64,000 nucleotides of DNA from Pseudoxanthomonas sacheonensis (GCF_010093305.1 NZ_PDWS01000012.1:62001-126000), one strand, 5' to 3'. Shown: positions 33,923-44,760, numbered from the stretch's first letter. Translations and numbers: made by a program. The notes: generated by a model not told the origin, from the sequence alone.

Positions 33923-34872
33923 TCGACTTGCTCGCGCACGCGCACGGCGCCGTCGCGCAGGCGATCCAGGCCTTGTTGCGAAACCGCGTCGACCGGCATG
34001 AAGCGCGTGGTGCGGAAGAACAGCGCCATGGCTTCGCGCGCGTCAGGATCGTTGGCCGCCTGCAGCAACACCTCGCGCAGGCGCGCTTCCACTTTGGGAT
34101 CCAGGTCGCCGCGCACCATCTCCAGCGCGCGCGGATAGTCCGGGGTTTTGTAGATGATCTTCATGTCGGAGCGGAACGCCGCCGGCATCCGCCGGTCGTC
34201 TTCCCAGTCCAGGCTGCTGAATACGCCGGCATCGACAAGGCGCTTGTGCACCCATGCCGCGATGTTGAGTTCCGAGCGCGCGAAAACGTAGCCCACCGAA
34301 TCCGGCGTGGGCCTGTCCATGGGCGACAGCAGGATCTCCATGTGCAGGCCGTGATCCACCAGGGTCGAAGCGGGAACGATATAGGAACTGGTGGAAGCGG
34401 TGCTCTGGAAAGCGATGCTGCGGCCCTTCAGATCGGCCAGCGAATCGATGCCGCTGTCCTTGCGCGCGAAGAACACCGAGTGGTAGCGGCTCACTCCGCC
34501 GCGCTCGGTCAGCAGCAGCGGTTTTGCCCCGGCGCGCTTCTGCAGCTGCATGGCGGTACCGGCGGTTTCGGTGACCCAGTCCACGCGCCCGCGGCGCAGG
34601 TAGCTGGTCATCTGCTGGGCGTCGCGCGCCATCAGGATGCGGCCCCCGGTGATCCCTACATCGCGCATGCGCGGCACCACATAGTCCAGCAGCGGCTTGA
34701 GCTGCTCGTAGTGGGCCTTGGGATCGTCGCTTATGCGGCCGATGACCAGCACATTGCCGTTGTCGGAAGGCGGCGGCGCCGGCGCCGGCGCTGCCGACGC
34801 TACCGTCGTGGGCGCCTGCAGCAGCAGGAGGGCAAGACCAAACCAGGCTGTACGCAACGTCAGGGCTCGCAT
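33919..34872 (-). CDS. PhnD-like periplasmic substrate-binding protein
   Basis: A 317-residue protein with signal peptide (LTLRTAWFGLALLLLQAPTTVASA) and a phosphate/phosphonate-type binding fold (LVIGRISDDPKAHYEQLKPLLDY at the start; GRSIAFQSTASTSSYIVPAS hinge region). No ABC permease or ATPase follows; instead its stop overlaps the start of the GGDEF/EAL gene, so it more likely serves as a ligand-sensing subunit for that enzyme than for transport. The ATG at 34872 is preferred to a TTG at 34881. Confidence 0.85.
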   Translation of the reverse strand: MRALTLRTAWFGLALLLLQAPTTVASAAPAPAPPPSDNGNVLVIGRISDDPKAHYEQLKPLLDYVVPRMRDVGITGGRILMARDAQQMTSYLRRGRVDWVTETAGTAMQLQKRAGAKPLLLTERGGVSRYHSVFFARKDSGIDSLADLKGRSIAFQSTASTSSYIVPASTLVDHGLHMEILLSPMDRPTPDSVGYVFARSELNIAAWVHKRLVDAGVFSSLDWEDDRRMPAAFRSDMKIIYKTPDYPRALEMVRGDLDPKVEARLREVLLQAANDPDAREAMALFFRTTRFMPVDAVSQQGLDRLRDGAVRVREQVE

Positions 34873-34920
34873 CAACGACAAGTACGAGACTAGCCGAAAG
34901 CTCCCTTCACGGGTAGCGAT

Positions 34921-35712
34921 TCAGCTCCGATTCTCTCCGGCCAGCCGCGCCATTCGCTGCGCATCGGCCAGGATGCCGCGCAACAACCGGACCTCCTGCT
35001 CGTTCAGATTGGAGCGCAGGAACAGCCGCCGCAGCTTGCGCATGGCCGATTCAGGGGCTCGGCCCTTGTGGAAATCGATATCGTCCAGGGTTTCCCCCAG
35101 CTGGGCGAAAAAACCCTCCAGCTGCGCGTGGTTGGCCGGCGCCTCGTGGCTTTCTTCGACCGCAGGCGGCGGCGCCTCTCCCGCGGCCAGCAAGGCCACC
35201 CGCAGTTCGTAGGCCAGCACCTGCACGGCCGCGGCCAGGTTGAGCGAGCTGTATTCGGGATTGGCGGGGATATGCACCGAGGCGTGGCAGAGCTGCAGCT
35301 CCTCGTTGCTCAGTCCGGTGCGCTCGCGGCCGAACACCAGCGCCGTCTCGGCCCGGCGGGCCAATGCCGCCACGCGTTCGCCCGCCGCCCGGGGGTGCAG
35401 CTCCTCCAGCGCCACCCGCCGGCTGCGCGCCGTGCAGCCCAGCACGAAGGTGCAATCGGCCACCGCTTCGGCCAGGGTCGCCACCACGCTGGCCGAAGCC
35501 AGCAGGTCGTCGGCGCCGGCGGCCCGGCGAAAAGCCTCGTCCGCCGGGTACTGCTCCGGCGCCACCAGTACCAGCTTCGAAAGCCCCATGGTCTTCAGCG
35601 CACGCGCCGCCGCACCGATATTGCCGGGGTGCTGGGTGCCGACCAGCACGATGCGGATACGGCTGGCGGCGGTTGCCGGGGGCGATTCTGGCGATTCGGC
35701 GGGAATGTTCAT
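34921..35712 (-). CDS. trmJ: tRNA (cytidine/uridine-2'-O-)-methyltransferase TrmJ
   Basis: A 263-residue SPOUT-class methyltransferase: [20 protein letters not shown], then [15 protein letters not shown] and [18 protein letters not shown] form the knotted SAM site; a C-terminal helical extension (about 200-263) is typical of TrmJ. It modifies position 32 of tRNAs. It is divergent from suhB, an order conserved in many gammaproteobacteria. Confidence 0.92.
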   Translation of the reverse strand: MNIPAESPESPPATAASRIRIVLVGTQHPGNIGAAARALKTMGLSKLVLVAPEQYPADEAFRRAAGADDLLASASVVATLAEAVADCTFVLGCTARSRRVALEELHPRAAGERVAALARRAETALVFGRERTGLSNEELQLCHASVHIPANPEYSSLNLAAAVQVLAYELRVALLAAGEAPPPAVEESHEAPANHAQLEGFFAQLGETLDDIDFHKGRAPESAMRKLRRLFLRSNLNEQEVRLLRGILADAQRMARLAGENRS

Positions 35713-35835
35713 GAGTGTTGGGGAGTGTTCGCAGGCGCAGATGTTAAACTGCGCGCGCCGGTCCACGCGCCGTGCCGCTCTTTAACCACTCGTTCCGCCC
35801 CACCCGTCTGCCTGTCCGCCCGAGGTCTGTCGCCC

Positions 35836-36660
35836 ATGCTGAATCCCGTCATCACCATCATGGTCAAGGCCGCGCGCCAGGGGGGCAACGTCCTGTTGCG
35901 CAACATCAACAAGCTCGACGCCCTGAACGTGGTGGAAAAGGGACGCCTGGACTACGCCAGCGAAGTGGATGCGGACGCCGAAAAAGCCGTCATCAAGGAA
36001 CTCAAGCGCGCCTACCCTGACTATTCGGTGCTGGGCGAGGAAAGCGGCGGCCAGGCCGGCAAGAACGGGCGCTACACCTGGGTCATCGACCCGCTGGACG
36101 GCACCAGCAACTACCTGCGCGGTTTCCCGCACTACTGCGTCTCCATCGCCCTGGTCGACAACGGCGAACCCACCGATGCGGTGATCTTCGATCCGCTGCG
36201 CAACGAGCTGTTCACCGCCAGCCGCGGTAGCGGCGCCCAGCTCAACGAACGCCGCATCCGCGTCACCGACCGCAAAGACCTGGCTGGCGCCACCATCGCC
36301 ACCGGCTTCGCCCCGCGCGAACGCGCCCGCGCCGGCGCGCAGCTCGAATGCGTGCGCGAACTGCTGGTGCAGGCCGAGGACGTGCGCCGCACCGGTTCTG
36401 CCGCGCTGGATCTGGCCTATGTGGCCTGCGGCCGCAGCGATGCCTATTTCGAAGCGGGCGTGAAAGCCTGGGACATCGCCGCCGGCGTACTGCTGGTGCG
36501 CGAGGCAGGCGGCAAGGTCTGCGACTACCGCGGCGCCAACCTGGCGAGGATGGATTTCCAGGGCGCCAAGGACCACCAGGTCGTAGCCGGCAACATCAAG
36601 GTCTGCGAGGCGCTGCAGAAAGCCATCGTTACCTCGGGCTACGCCGCCAGCTTCAACTGA
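35836..36660 (+). CDS. suhB: Inositol-1-monophosphatase / SuhB
   Basis: A 274-residue member with the metal-binding motifs [23 protein letters not shown] and the C-terminal [18 protein letters not shown]. It hydrolyses inositol monophosphate and, in E. coli, SuhB also joins rRNA antitermination complexes. Start at 35836 chosen by homologue N-terminus ([17 protein letters not shown]). Confidence 0.93.
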   Translation: MLNPVITIMVKAARQGGNVLLRNINKLDALNVVEKGRLDYASEVDADAEKAVIKELKRAYPDYSVLGEESGGQAGKNGRYTWVIDPLDGTSNYLRGFPHYCVSIALVDNGEPTDAVIFDPLRNELFTASRGSGAQLNERRIRVTDRKDLAGATIATGFAPRERARAGAQLECVRELLVQAEDVRRTGSAALDLAYVACGRSDAYFEAGVKAWDIAAGVLLVREAGGKVCDYRGANLARMDFQGAKDHQVVAGNIKVCEALQKAIVTSGYAASFN

Positions 36661-36669
36661 CGTCATCCC

Positions 36670-36747
36670 TGTAGGAGCGGGCCCTGCCCGCGAAGCTTTT
36701 TCCCTGGGTTGATGCAAAAAGCGTCGCGGGCAGGGCCCGCTCCTACA
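36670..36747. repeat. REP-like palindrome, GTAGGAGC family, copy 3
   Basis: Arms TGTAGGAGCGGGCCCTGCCC and its complement GGGCAGGGCCCGCTCCTACA enclose about 26 bases. The arms are the same subtype as copy 4 at 44761. Confidence 0.9.
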
Positions 36748-36760
36748 GATCCGATCCATG

Positions 36761-36789
36761 AAAAAGGCCGCGAAATTCGCGGCCTTTTT
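36761..36789. terminator. Bidirectional terminator between suhB and secF
   Basis: AAAAAGGCCGCG-AAAT-TCGCGGCCTTTTT is symmetrical, with A and T tracts on either side of a GC stem, so it can end both suhB (plus) and secF (minus) transcripts. Confidence 0.9.
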
Positions 36790-36809
36790 CGTTGCGGTGC
36801 CGGCAGGCT

Positions 36810-37775
36810 TTACGGCCGGCGGGCCAGCGCCGCTTCTTCCCGCGCCTTCGGCAACAGGTCCTGCTTGGTGACCTTCAGGAACCAGATGGTCAGCAACGGA
36901 CAGGCCACGAAGATCGAGGAGACGGTGCCGATCACGATGCCCAGCATCTGCGAGATCGCCATGCCTTCCAGCGAACCGCCGCCGTACAGGTACAGCGCCA
37001 GCACGGTGAGGAAGGCCACGAAAGAGGTGATGATGGTGCGCGACAGGGTCTGGTTGACCGAACGGTTGAGGATCTCCACCGGTTCGGCGCGCAGGCTGCG
37101 GAAATTCTCGCGCACGCGGTCGAACACCACGATGGTGTCGTTGATCGAGAAACCCATCACCGACAACAGGCCGGCCAGCACGGTCAGGTCGAACTCGCGC
37201 CCGGTCAGGGCGAAGAAACCGGCCACGATCAGCACGTCGTGCAAGGTGGTGAGGATGGCGGCCACCGCGAACTTCCACTCGAAGCGGAACGAGATGTAGA
37301 TCAGAAAGCCGACCACCACGAAGATAAGCGCGTAAAGGGCCCTCTCGGCCAGCTCGTTTCCGACCTGCGGCCCGACGAACTCGTTGCGCAGCATCTTGGC
37401 GACATTGTCCGGCGTGGAGGCGGCCGCCACAACTTCCTTCACCGTGGCGTTATCGCTGCCGGAGCTGTTCTGCCCCTCGCGAGGCTGCAAGCGGATCAGC
37501 AGATCGCTACCGGTGCCGAAAGTCTGCACCTGGGCACTGGTGTAACCGGCCGCGGCAAGTCGTTCGCGCACTCCATCCACTTCCGGCGCTTTGTCGAAAC
37601 GCAGTTCGACCACGGTACCGCCGGTGAAATCCAGCGCGTAGTTGAAGTTCTTGAATGCGATCGCGCCGACGGCGACGACCGCCAGCAACAGCGCCACGGC
37701 CAGCGACACCCAGCGCAGCCGCATGAAGTTGAAGTTGGTGTCGTTGGGTATGAGATGCAACGGGAAAAGTTTCAT
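36810..37775 (-). CDS. secF: Protein translocase subunit SecF
   Basis: A 321-residue six-helix protein: N-terminal helix (about 18-38), periplasmic loop opening YALDFTGGTVVELRFD, and the C-terminal five helices with LAGLLSVMGFSINDTIVVFDRVREN, the RND-like SecF motif. It partners SecD to pull translocated preproteins using the proton motive force. It lies 15 bases after secD and ends the queA-tgt-yajC-secD-secF run. Confidence 0.97.
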   Translation of the reverse strand: MKLFPLHLIPNDTNFNFMRLRWVSLAVALLLAVVAVGAIAFKNFNYALDFTGGTVVELRFDKAPEVDGVRERLAAAGYTSAQVQTFGTGSDLLIRLQPREGQNSSGSDNATVKEVVAAASTPDNVAKMLRNEFVGPQVGNELAERALYALIFVVVGFLIYISFRFEWKFAVAAILTTLHDVLIVAGFFALTGREFDLTVLAGLLSVMGFSINDTIVVFDRVRENFRSLRAEPVEILNRSVNQTLSRTIITSFVAFLTVLALYLYGGGSLEGMAISQMLGIVIGTVSSIFVACPLLTIWFLKVTKQDLLPKAREEAALARRP

Positions 37776-37790
37776 GGTCGGTGTGTCCCG

Positions 37791-39683
37791 TTAGATGGCC
37801 AATGACTTGAGCTTGCGGCGGCGGCCGTAGATCAAGGTGGCGATGCCGCGCGATACGGTGACGGCAGTGAATACGGAGGTCAGAATGCCGATGATCATGG
37901 TCACCGCAAAGCCCTTCAGCGGTCCGGTGCCGAAGGCGTACAGCGCCACGCCTGCCAGCAGGGCGGTCATGTTCGAATCGAAAATAGTGCCCGAAGCCTT
38001 GTCGTATCCGGTGGCGATAGCCGCCAGAGGCGGCACCCCGGCGCGCAGCTCTTCGCGTATTCGTTCGTTGATCAGCACGTTGGCGTCCACCGACATGCCG
38101 ATGGTCAGCGCCAAACCGGCGAAACCGGGCAAGGTCATGGTGGCGCCGAACATCGACATCACCGCGACCACCATCACCAGATTGAGCAGCAGGGCCACGC
38201 ACGTGATCAAGCCGAACATGCGGTAATAGACAAGAAAGAACGCCAGCGCGAACAGGAACGAGAACATCACCGCCTTGGTGCCGCGCTCGACGTTCTCCGC
38301 GCCCAGGCTCGGGCCGACCACGCGTTCTTCTATGAAATCCATCGGCGCGGCCAACGCACCGGCCTTCAACTGCTCGGCGAGCTTATTGGCTTCCTCTTTG
38401 CCCAAACCGGTGGTCTGGAAGGTCTTGCCCAGCGGTTCCCGCGTCGTGGCGGAGCTGATTACGTACTCATCGACGCGCGAAGACCTGACTTGCTTGCCAT
38501 CCACAATATTCATCGTGGGGACGCGCTCGACATAGACGATGCCGATGCGCTTGCCCACGTTGTCGATGGTGTGGTCGAACATGCGCTTTCCGCCGGCGCC
38601 ATTGAGCGTGATCAGCACCGACGGCGAACCGGTCTGCGAATCGGTCTGGGGCGCGGCGTTGACCAGTTGGTCGCCGGATACGAGCAAACGCTTGGACAGC
38701 AGAAGCGGCCGTTTGTTCTGGTCGTAATAGATACGCGAATCGCCGGGAATGTTGCCATCGCGCAAAGCGGCGGCGGCCGCGATTTCGTCGCCGGTGACGG
38801 CCCTGAACTCCAGGGTGGCCGTCGCGCCGATGATGTCCTTGGCGCGCGCGGTGTCCTGCAGGCCCGGCAGCTCTACGACCAGCCGATCGTCGCCCTGCCG
38901 CTGCAACACCGGCTCGGCGACGCCGATGGCGTTGACGCGGTTCGCGATCACCGTGCGGTTCTGTTCGATCGCATTGGAAGCGATGCGTCCCAGCTCGGCC
39001 GCGGGCAAAGTCACCATCACCTGCTTGCCTTCGGTCGTGTAGGAAAAGCCGGCGGACAAACCAGGCACCGCAACTCCGCCGTCGCTGGTGCCGGTCAGAT
39101 TCTCGGCGATCAGCTTACGCGCCTTGGCGGCGTCGTTTTCCGATACCAAGGTCACCGCGATGTGGGAATCGTCCAGCTTGTTGACGGCGGTATAGCCGAC
39201 CTTGTTGTCGCGGAGAATCACCCGGATGCTGTCGAGGTAGGACTCGATCGTTTTCGCCAAAGCCGCCTTCTGGTCGACCTGCATCAAGAAATGCACGCCA
39301 CCCTGGAGATCCAGGCCCAGCGACATGGGCCTGGCATGCAGCGCTTCCAACCATGCAGGTACGGTCGAAGCAAGATTCAAAGCGACCGAATAGTCGTCGC
39401 CCAATTCAGGCCGCAGCGTGTCGGCCGCCTTGGTTTGGACGTCCGCATTGGCAAGCCTCACCAACAGATGGTCCGACTCCAGGTCGATCGCTTTCGGTAC
39501 CACGCCGACCTTCTTCAGTCCGGCTTCCACCCGTTGGCGCAAGGCCTGGTCCACGGTGAAACCGCGGCTGGGAGTGATCTGAACGGAACTGTCGGAGGGA
39601 TAGAGGTTGGGCAGTGCATAAAGCCCGCTCAGCACCACTACCAGCAGGATGGCGACGTATTTCCAGCGTGGGAATTCAAGCAT
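37791..39683 (-). CDS. secD: Protein translocase subunit SecD
   Basis: A 630-residue protein with N-terminal helix (MLEFPRWKYVAILLVVVLSG), P1 domain with GLDLQGGVHFLMQVD, large periplasmic head (about 120-440), and six helices at the C-terminus with LTIGMSVDANVLINERIREE. Length fits gammaproteobacterial SecD. A 110-base gap to yajC holds no separate gene. Confidence 0.97.
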   Translation of the reverse strand: MLEFPRWKYVAILLVVVLSGLYALPNLYPSDSSVQITPSRGFTVDQALRQRVEAGLKKVGVVPKAIDLESDHLLVRLANADVQTKAADTLRPELGDDYSVALNLASTVPAWLEALHARPMSLGLDLQGGVHFLMQVDQKAALAKTIESYLDSIRVILRDNKVGYTAVNKLDDSHIAVTLVSENDAAKARKLIAENLTGTSDGGVAVPGLSAGFSYTTEGKQVMVTLPAAELGRIASNAIEQNRTVIANRVNAIGVAEPVLQRQGDDRLVVELPGLQDTARAKDIIGATATLEFRAVTGDEIAAAAALRDGNIPGDSRIYYDQNKRPLLLSKRLLVSGDQLVNAAPQTDSQTGSPSVLITLNGAGGKRMFDHTIDNVGKRIGIVYVERVPTMNIVDGKQVRSSRVDEYVISSATTREPLGKTFQTTGLGKEEANKLAEQLKAGALAAPMDFIEERVVGPSLGAENVERGTKAVMFSFLFALAFFLVYYRMFGLITCVALLLNLVMVVAVMSMFGATMTLPGFAGLALTIGMSVDANVLINERIREELRAGVPPLAAIATGYDKASGTIFDSNMTALLAGVALYAFGTGPLKGFAVTMIIGILTSVFTAVTVSRGIATLIYGRRRKLKSLAI

Positions 39684-39793
39684 CGGAGAGTTCCAGGTCG
39701 AACTTTACCCGGGCAAGCGCAACGCCGGCCGGGAGGTTGGATACCGCGAAAACCGGACGCGCCTTGCGGGCAGTCCGGCGCATCGCAGCGGGA

Positions 39794-40135
39794 TCAAGCG
39801 GACTTGAGCGTGCCCTTGGGCAGCACGTTGCCGACTGCGGCCTTCTGCACGCGCACGCGCACGTTGTCGGCGACTTCGACGGTGACGAAGTTGTCGCCGA
39901 TGTCGGTCACGGTGCCGGCGATGCCGCCCGAGGTGATCACTTCGTCGCCCTTGGACAGCTTGTCCAGCATGCCGCGATGTTCCTTGGCGCGCTTCATCTG
40001 CGGACGGATCATCAGGAAGTACATCACCGCGATCAGAATGATCGGAAACAGCAGCATGCCGAATCCACCACCGGCGGGAGCAGCGCCAGCGGCCTGGGCA
40101 TGGGCGGTGGGAATCAGGAAATCGAGCAGGTTCAT
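39794..40135 (-). CDS. yajC: Preprotein translocase accessory subunit YajC
   Basis: A 113-residue protein with one transmembrane helix (GGFGMLLFPIILIAVMYFL, about 24-43), then the conserved MIRPQMKRAKEH and DEVITSGGIAGTVTDI. It associates with SecDF. The N-terminal stretch before the helix is Ala/Gly-rich. Confidence 0.95.
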   Translation of the reverse strand: MNLLDFLIPTAHAQAAGAAPAGGGFGMLLFPIILIAVMYFLMIRPQMKRAKEHRGMLDKLSKGDEVITSGGIAGTVTDIGDNFVTVEVADNVRVRVQKAAVGNVLPKGTLKSA

Positions 40136-40357
40136 CAGGTCATCCGATAGGGCCGAAAACAGCCGGGAATTATGCCATGGGGGCGGGCCGGCGTCCCCGC
40201 AAGCAGGGAAATCGCCTCAAATCCACCGAAAATCCCCCAACGGCAAGGAAAAGACCTTCGATTCGCGCAAAGGTTCCACCTCCCCACCCTGGCCGTAGGT
40301 CGGCCCTACGCGGCCGACGCCCCGCGATGCCACAGGAATCCGAGTCCCAACGCTGCT
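40136..40357. other. Gap between tgt and yajC; repeat arm only
   Basis: No gene is seen in these 222 bases. They contain a single GTAGGTCGGCCCTACGCGGC element (about 40296-40315) related to the arms at 31701 and some GC-rich sequence. A CATAAT (minus strand, about 40172) could be a -10 for yajC, but no -35 accompanies it. Confidence 0.35.
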
Positions 40358-41591
<1,234 letters not shown>

Positions 41592-41615
41592 ACTGAAAAT
41601 TTTCTGGAACACCAA

Positions 41616-42677
41616 TCATTTCGAAATCTCGGGAAACAGCAACATCGCATCCCCATAGGAAAAGAACCGGTATTTCTCCCGCACCGCATGCTCGTAAGCG
41701 GCGAACACCCGATCCTTTCCAGCGAACGCCGACACCAGCATCAGCAGCGTGCTTTCCGGCAAATGGAAGTTGGTCAGCATCGCATCGACGCTGCGGATGC
41801 GGTAACCCGGGAAAATGAAGATCCGCGTTTCGCCAGCGAACGGCTGCAGCTCGCCATCGCGCAACGCCGATTCCAGCGCGCGCACCACCGTCGTGCCCAC
41901 CGCGATCCCCCGCCCGCCGCGGGCGCGCGCGGCGCGCACCTGCTCCACAAGCGCAGCGCCCACGTTCAGCCACTCGCTATGCATGCGGTGTTCGCGCACG
42001 TCGTCCACGCGCACCGGCTGGAAGGTGCCCGCGCCCACATGCAGGGTGACGTGGCCGAACTCGATGCCTTGCGCGCGCAAAGTTTCCAGCAATGCATCGT
42101 CGAAATGCAGGCCGGCGGTCGGCGCGGCCACCGCGCCGAGTTCGCGCGCGAACACGGTCTGGTAGCGCTCATCGTCGTCGATGCCGGGATCGCGATGGAT
42201 GTACGGCGGCAGCGGCAGGCGGCCCGCCTTCAGCAACCAGCTTTCCAACGCGCCGTCGACGTGGAAACGCAACTGGTAGAACTCGCCATCGCGCCCCAGC
42301 ACCTCCGCTTCGCCGCCCGCATCCAGAGCGATGCGCCCGCCCGGCTTGGGCGATTTGCTGGCGCCGATCTGCACCCGCGCCCGGTTGTCCGGCAGCAGGC
42401 GCTCGATCAGGATTTCCACCCGTCCGCCGCTTTGCTTCTGCCCGAACAGCCGCGCCGGAATCACGCGCGTGTCGTTGAACACCAGCAGATCGCCCTTGCG
42501 CAGCAATTGCGGAAGATCGCGTACTTGCCGATCCGCAAACGGCGCGTCGCCCGCCGGCACCACCAGCAGGCGACTGGCGGAACGCTCGGCCAATGGCTCC
42601 TGCGCAATCAGCCCGGGCGGCAGTTCGTAGTGGAAATCGGATTTCTTCAACGTGATGGGCCCTGGAAGGCCGCGCAT
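41616..42677 (-). CDS. queA: S-adenosylmethionine:tRNA ribosyltransferase-isomerase QueA
   Basis: A 353-residue enzyme with FHYELPPGLIAQEPLAERS, VFNDTRVIPARLFG, PTAGLHFDDALLETL and HLPESTLLMLVSAFAG, the standard QueA blocks. It builds epoxyqueuosine from the preQ1-modified tRNA made by Tgt. The ATG at 42677 adds nine residues before KKSDFHYELP; a TTG at 42650 would give the N-terminus seen in most homologues, so the true start is uncertain. Confidence 0.95.
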   Translation of the reverse strand: MRGLPGPITLKKSDFHYELPPGLIAQEPLAERSASRLLVVPAGDAPFADRQVRDLPQLLRKGDLLVFNDTRVIPARLFGQKQSGGRVEILIERLLPDNRARVQIGASKSPKPGGRIALDAGGEAEVLGRDGEFYQLRFHVDGALESWLLKAGRLPLPPYIHRDPGIDDDERYQTVFARELGAVAAPTAGLHFDDALLETLRAQGIEFGHVTLHVGAGTFQPVRVDDVREHRMHSEWLNVGAALVEQVRAARARGGRGIAVGTTVVRALESALRDGELQPFAGETRIFIFPGYRIRSVDAMLTNFHLPESTLLMLVSAFAGKDRVFAAYEHAVREKYRFFSYGDAMLLFPEISK

Positions 42678-42688
42678 TGTACGTGAGC

Positions 42689-43123
42689 CTAGCGCTCGAA
42701 CTTGGTGGAAAGGATCAACGCCGAGGTGGTGCGCTCGACGCCCTCGATTTCGCCGATGCGGTCGGTCAGCACGTCCATTTCGGCCATGGTGGGCACCACG
42801 CCCAGGGCGATCAGGTCGTAGGAACCGGTCACCGAGTGCAGCAGGCGCAGCTCCGGCATGGCCCGCAACGCCTTGGTCACGGCCACCATCTGCTTGGGCT
42901 GCACCGCGATCATGATGTGGCCGCGGATCTGGCCGTGTTCGTATTCGTCGGCCAGGCGCACCGCATAACCGCTGATCACGCCCTGGCGCTCCAGGCGGTC
43001 GATACGGCTTTGCACGGTGGTGCGCGAGAGCCCGAGCCGGCGAGCGATGTCTGCGGTGGAGGCGCGGGCGTTCTCGCGCAGCAGGGAAAGCAGCAGCTGG
43101 TCGGCAGGGGTGATCTTCGTCAT
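42689..43123 (-). CDS. Lrp/AsnC-family transcriptional regulator
   Basis: A 144-residue protein: winged helix-turn-helix (TPADQLLLSLLRENARASTA; RRLGLSRTTVQSRIDRLERQ) and a RAM ligand-binding domain (about 65-144; LHSVTGSYDLIALGVV). It is divergent from a class III aminotransferase, which it probably controls; the shared region carries a perfect palindrome. Confidence 0.92.
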   Translation of the reverse strand: MTKITPADQLLLSLLRENARASTADIARRLGLSRTTVQSRIDRLERQGVISGYAVRLADEYEHGQIRGHIMIAVQPKQMVAVTKALRAMPELRLLHSVTGSYDLIALGVVPTMAEMDVLTDRIGEIEGVERTTSALILSTKFER

Positions 43124-43131
43124 GGGCTTAT

Positions 43132-43152
43132 TTTTCGTCGATTAGACGAAAA
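43132..43152. promoter_or_regulatory. Perfect palindrome between the Lrp-family regulator and the aminotransferase gene
   Basis: TTTTCGTC-GATTA-GACGAAAA is an eight-base perfect inverted repeat around five bases, nine bases upstream of the regulator start. A partial extra half-site, ACGACGAAA, occurs at about 43185-43193. The size and AT flanks suit an Lrp/AsnC dimer site; autoregulation plus aminotransferase control is inferred. Confidence 0.65.
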
Positions 43153-43240
43153 TTACCATGAAACAGTCGAATCATCACTATCAAACGACGAAATTATCCC
43201 GATAATGGTCCGCTTGCCGCCAAATATAATGGAGAGCGCC

Positions 43241-44737
43241 ATGACCCTGATCGAAAAACTCGCCCCGCTGCGCGCTCATGCGGGCAAACGCATGACCACC
43301 GGTCTGGACGACGCCACCCTGATTCGCCTGGCCAAGTCGCACCCCGATCTGGAAGCGGCCGTCGCGGCCGCAGCCGCCGAACACGAAAACCTGCGCGATG
43401 AATTCGCCGATCTGTTCGCCCTGGACGAGGACGCGCAGCTGCGCGCCGTGCAGGGCGGCTACATCAACTTCTACGCCGAAGACGCGGTCAACCCCTACGT
43501 CGCCCTGGCCGCGCGCGGCCCGTGGGTGGTCACCATCAACGGCGCGGTGCTGTACGACGCCGGCGGCTACGGCATGATCGGTTTCGGGCACACGCCCGAA
43601 GCGGTGATGCAAGCGATGGCGCGCCCGCAGGTGATGGCCAATATCATGACCCCCAGCCTGTCGCAGCTGCGCTTCGACCGCGCGTTGCGCAAGGAGATCG
43701 GCCACACCCGCGGCGGTTGTCCGTTCGCCAAGTTCCTGTGCCTGAATTCCGGCTCCGAATCGGTCGGCCTGGCCGCGCGCATCGCCGACATCAACACCAA
43801 GCTGCAGACCGATGCCGGCGCCAAGTACGCCGGCCGGACGATCAAGCGCGTGGTGGTGAAAGGCAGCTTCCACGGCCGCACCGAGCGCCCCGCCCTGTAT
43901 TCGGATTCCTCGCGCAAGGCCTATCAGCAGCACTTGGCCAGCTACCGCAACGAAGATTCGGTGATCGCGGTCGATCCCTACGACGCCGAAGCGTTGAAGC
44001 GCGTGTTCGCCGACGCCGACAGCAAGGGTTGGTTCGTCGAAGCCGTGTTCCTTGAGCCGGTGATGGGCGAAGGCGACCCCGGCCGCTCGTTGCCGCCGGC
44101 TTTCTACGCAGTCGCGCGCGAACTGACCCGCAGCCACGGCAGCCTGCTGCTGGTCGATTCCATCCAGGCCGGCCTGCGCGCGCACGGCGTACTGTCCATC
44201 GTGGACTATCCCGGCTTCGAAGGCCTGGATGCGCCGGATATGGAAACCTATTCGAAGGCGCTCAACGCCGCGCAGTACCCGCTGTCCGTGCTCGCCGTGA
44301 ACGAACGCGCCGCCGGCCTGTACCGCAAGGGCGTGTACGGCAACACCATGACCAGCAACCCGCGCGCGCTGGACGTGGCCTGTGCGGTGCTGAGCCTGCT
44401 CACCCCGCAATTGCGCGAGAACATCCGCAAGCGCGGCGCGGAAGCGGTCGAGAAGCTCGAGAAGCTGAAATCGGAACTGGGCGGCCTGATCACCAAGGTG
44501 CAGGGGACCGGGCTGCTGTTCTCCTGCGAACTGGCCCCGCAGTTCAAGTGCTACGGCGCCGGCTCCACCGAGGAGTGGCTGCGCGAACGCGGGCTCAATG
44601 TGATCCACGGCGGCGCCAACTCGCTGCGTTTCACCCCGCATTTCGCGATGACGGCCGATGAGCTGGACCTGCTGGTCGGCATGGTCGGGCAGGCGCTGCG
44701 CGAAGGGCCGCGCCTGTCTCAGGCGGCAGCCGCCTAA
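43241..44737 (+). CDS. Class III PLP-dependent aminotransferase
   Basis: A 498-residue fold-type I enzyme. The cofactor lysine is K339 in YSKALNAAQYPLSV and the pyridine-nitrogen aspartate is D306 in LLVDSIQAG; the phosphate-binding CLNSGSESVGLAARIAD is present. The DSIQAG and SKALNA motifs differ from the common DEVQTG and GKGLGG of ornithine/GABA enzymes, so this is a distinct branch, and the amine donor cannot be named. A GGAGAG ribosome site precedes the ATG. The divergent Lrp regulator suggests amino-acid-responsive expression. Confidence 0.85.
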   Translation: MTLIEKLAPLRAHAGKRMTTGLDDATLIRLAKSHPDLEAAVAAAAAEHENLRDEFADLFALDEDAQLRAVQGGYINFYAEDAVNPYVALAARGPWVVTINGAVLYDAGGYGMIGFGHTPEAVMQAMARPQVMANIMTPSLSQLRFDRALRKEIGHTRGGCPFAKFLCLNSGSESVGLAARIADINTKLQTDAGAKYAGRTIKRVVVKGSFHGRTERPALYSDSSRKAYQQHLASYRNEDSVIAVDPYDAEALKRVFADADSKGWFVEAVFLEPVMGEGDPGRSLPPAFYAVARELTRSHGSLLLVDSIQAGLRAHGVLSIVDYPGFEGLDAPDMETYSKALNAAQYPLSVLAVNERAAGLYRKGVYGNTMTSNPRALDVACAVLSLLTPQLRENIRKRGAEAVEKLEKLKSELGGLITKVQGTGLLFSCELAPQFKCYGAGSTEEWLRERGLNVIHGGANSLRFTPHFAMTADELDLLVGMVGQALREGPRLSQAAAA

Positions 44738-44760
44738 GAGCCGGCGCAACCGCACTCAAC

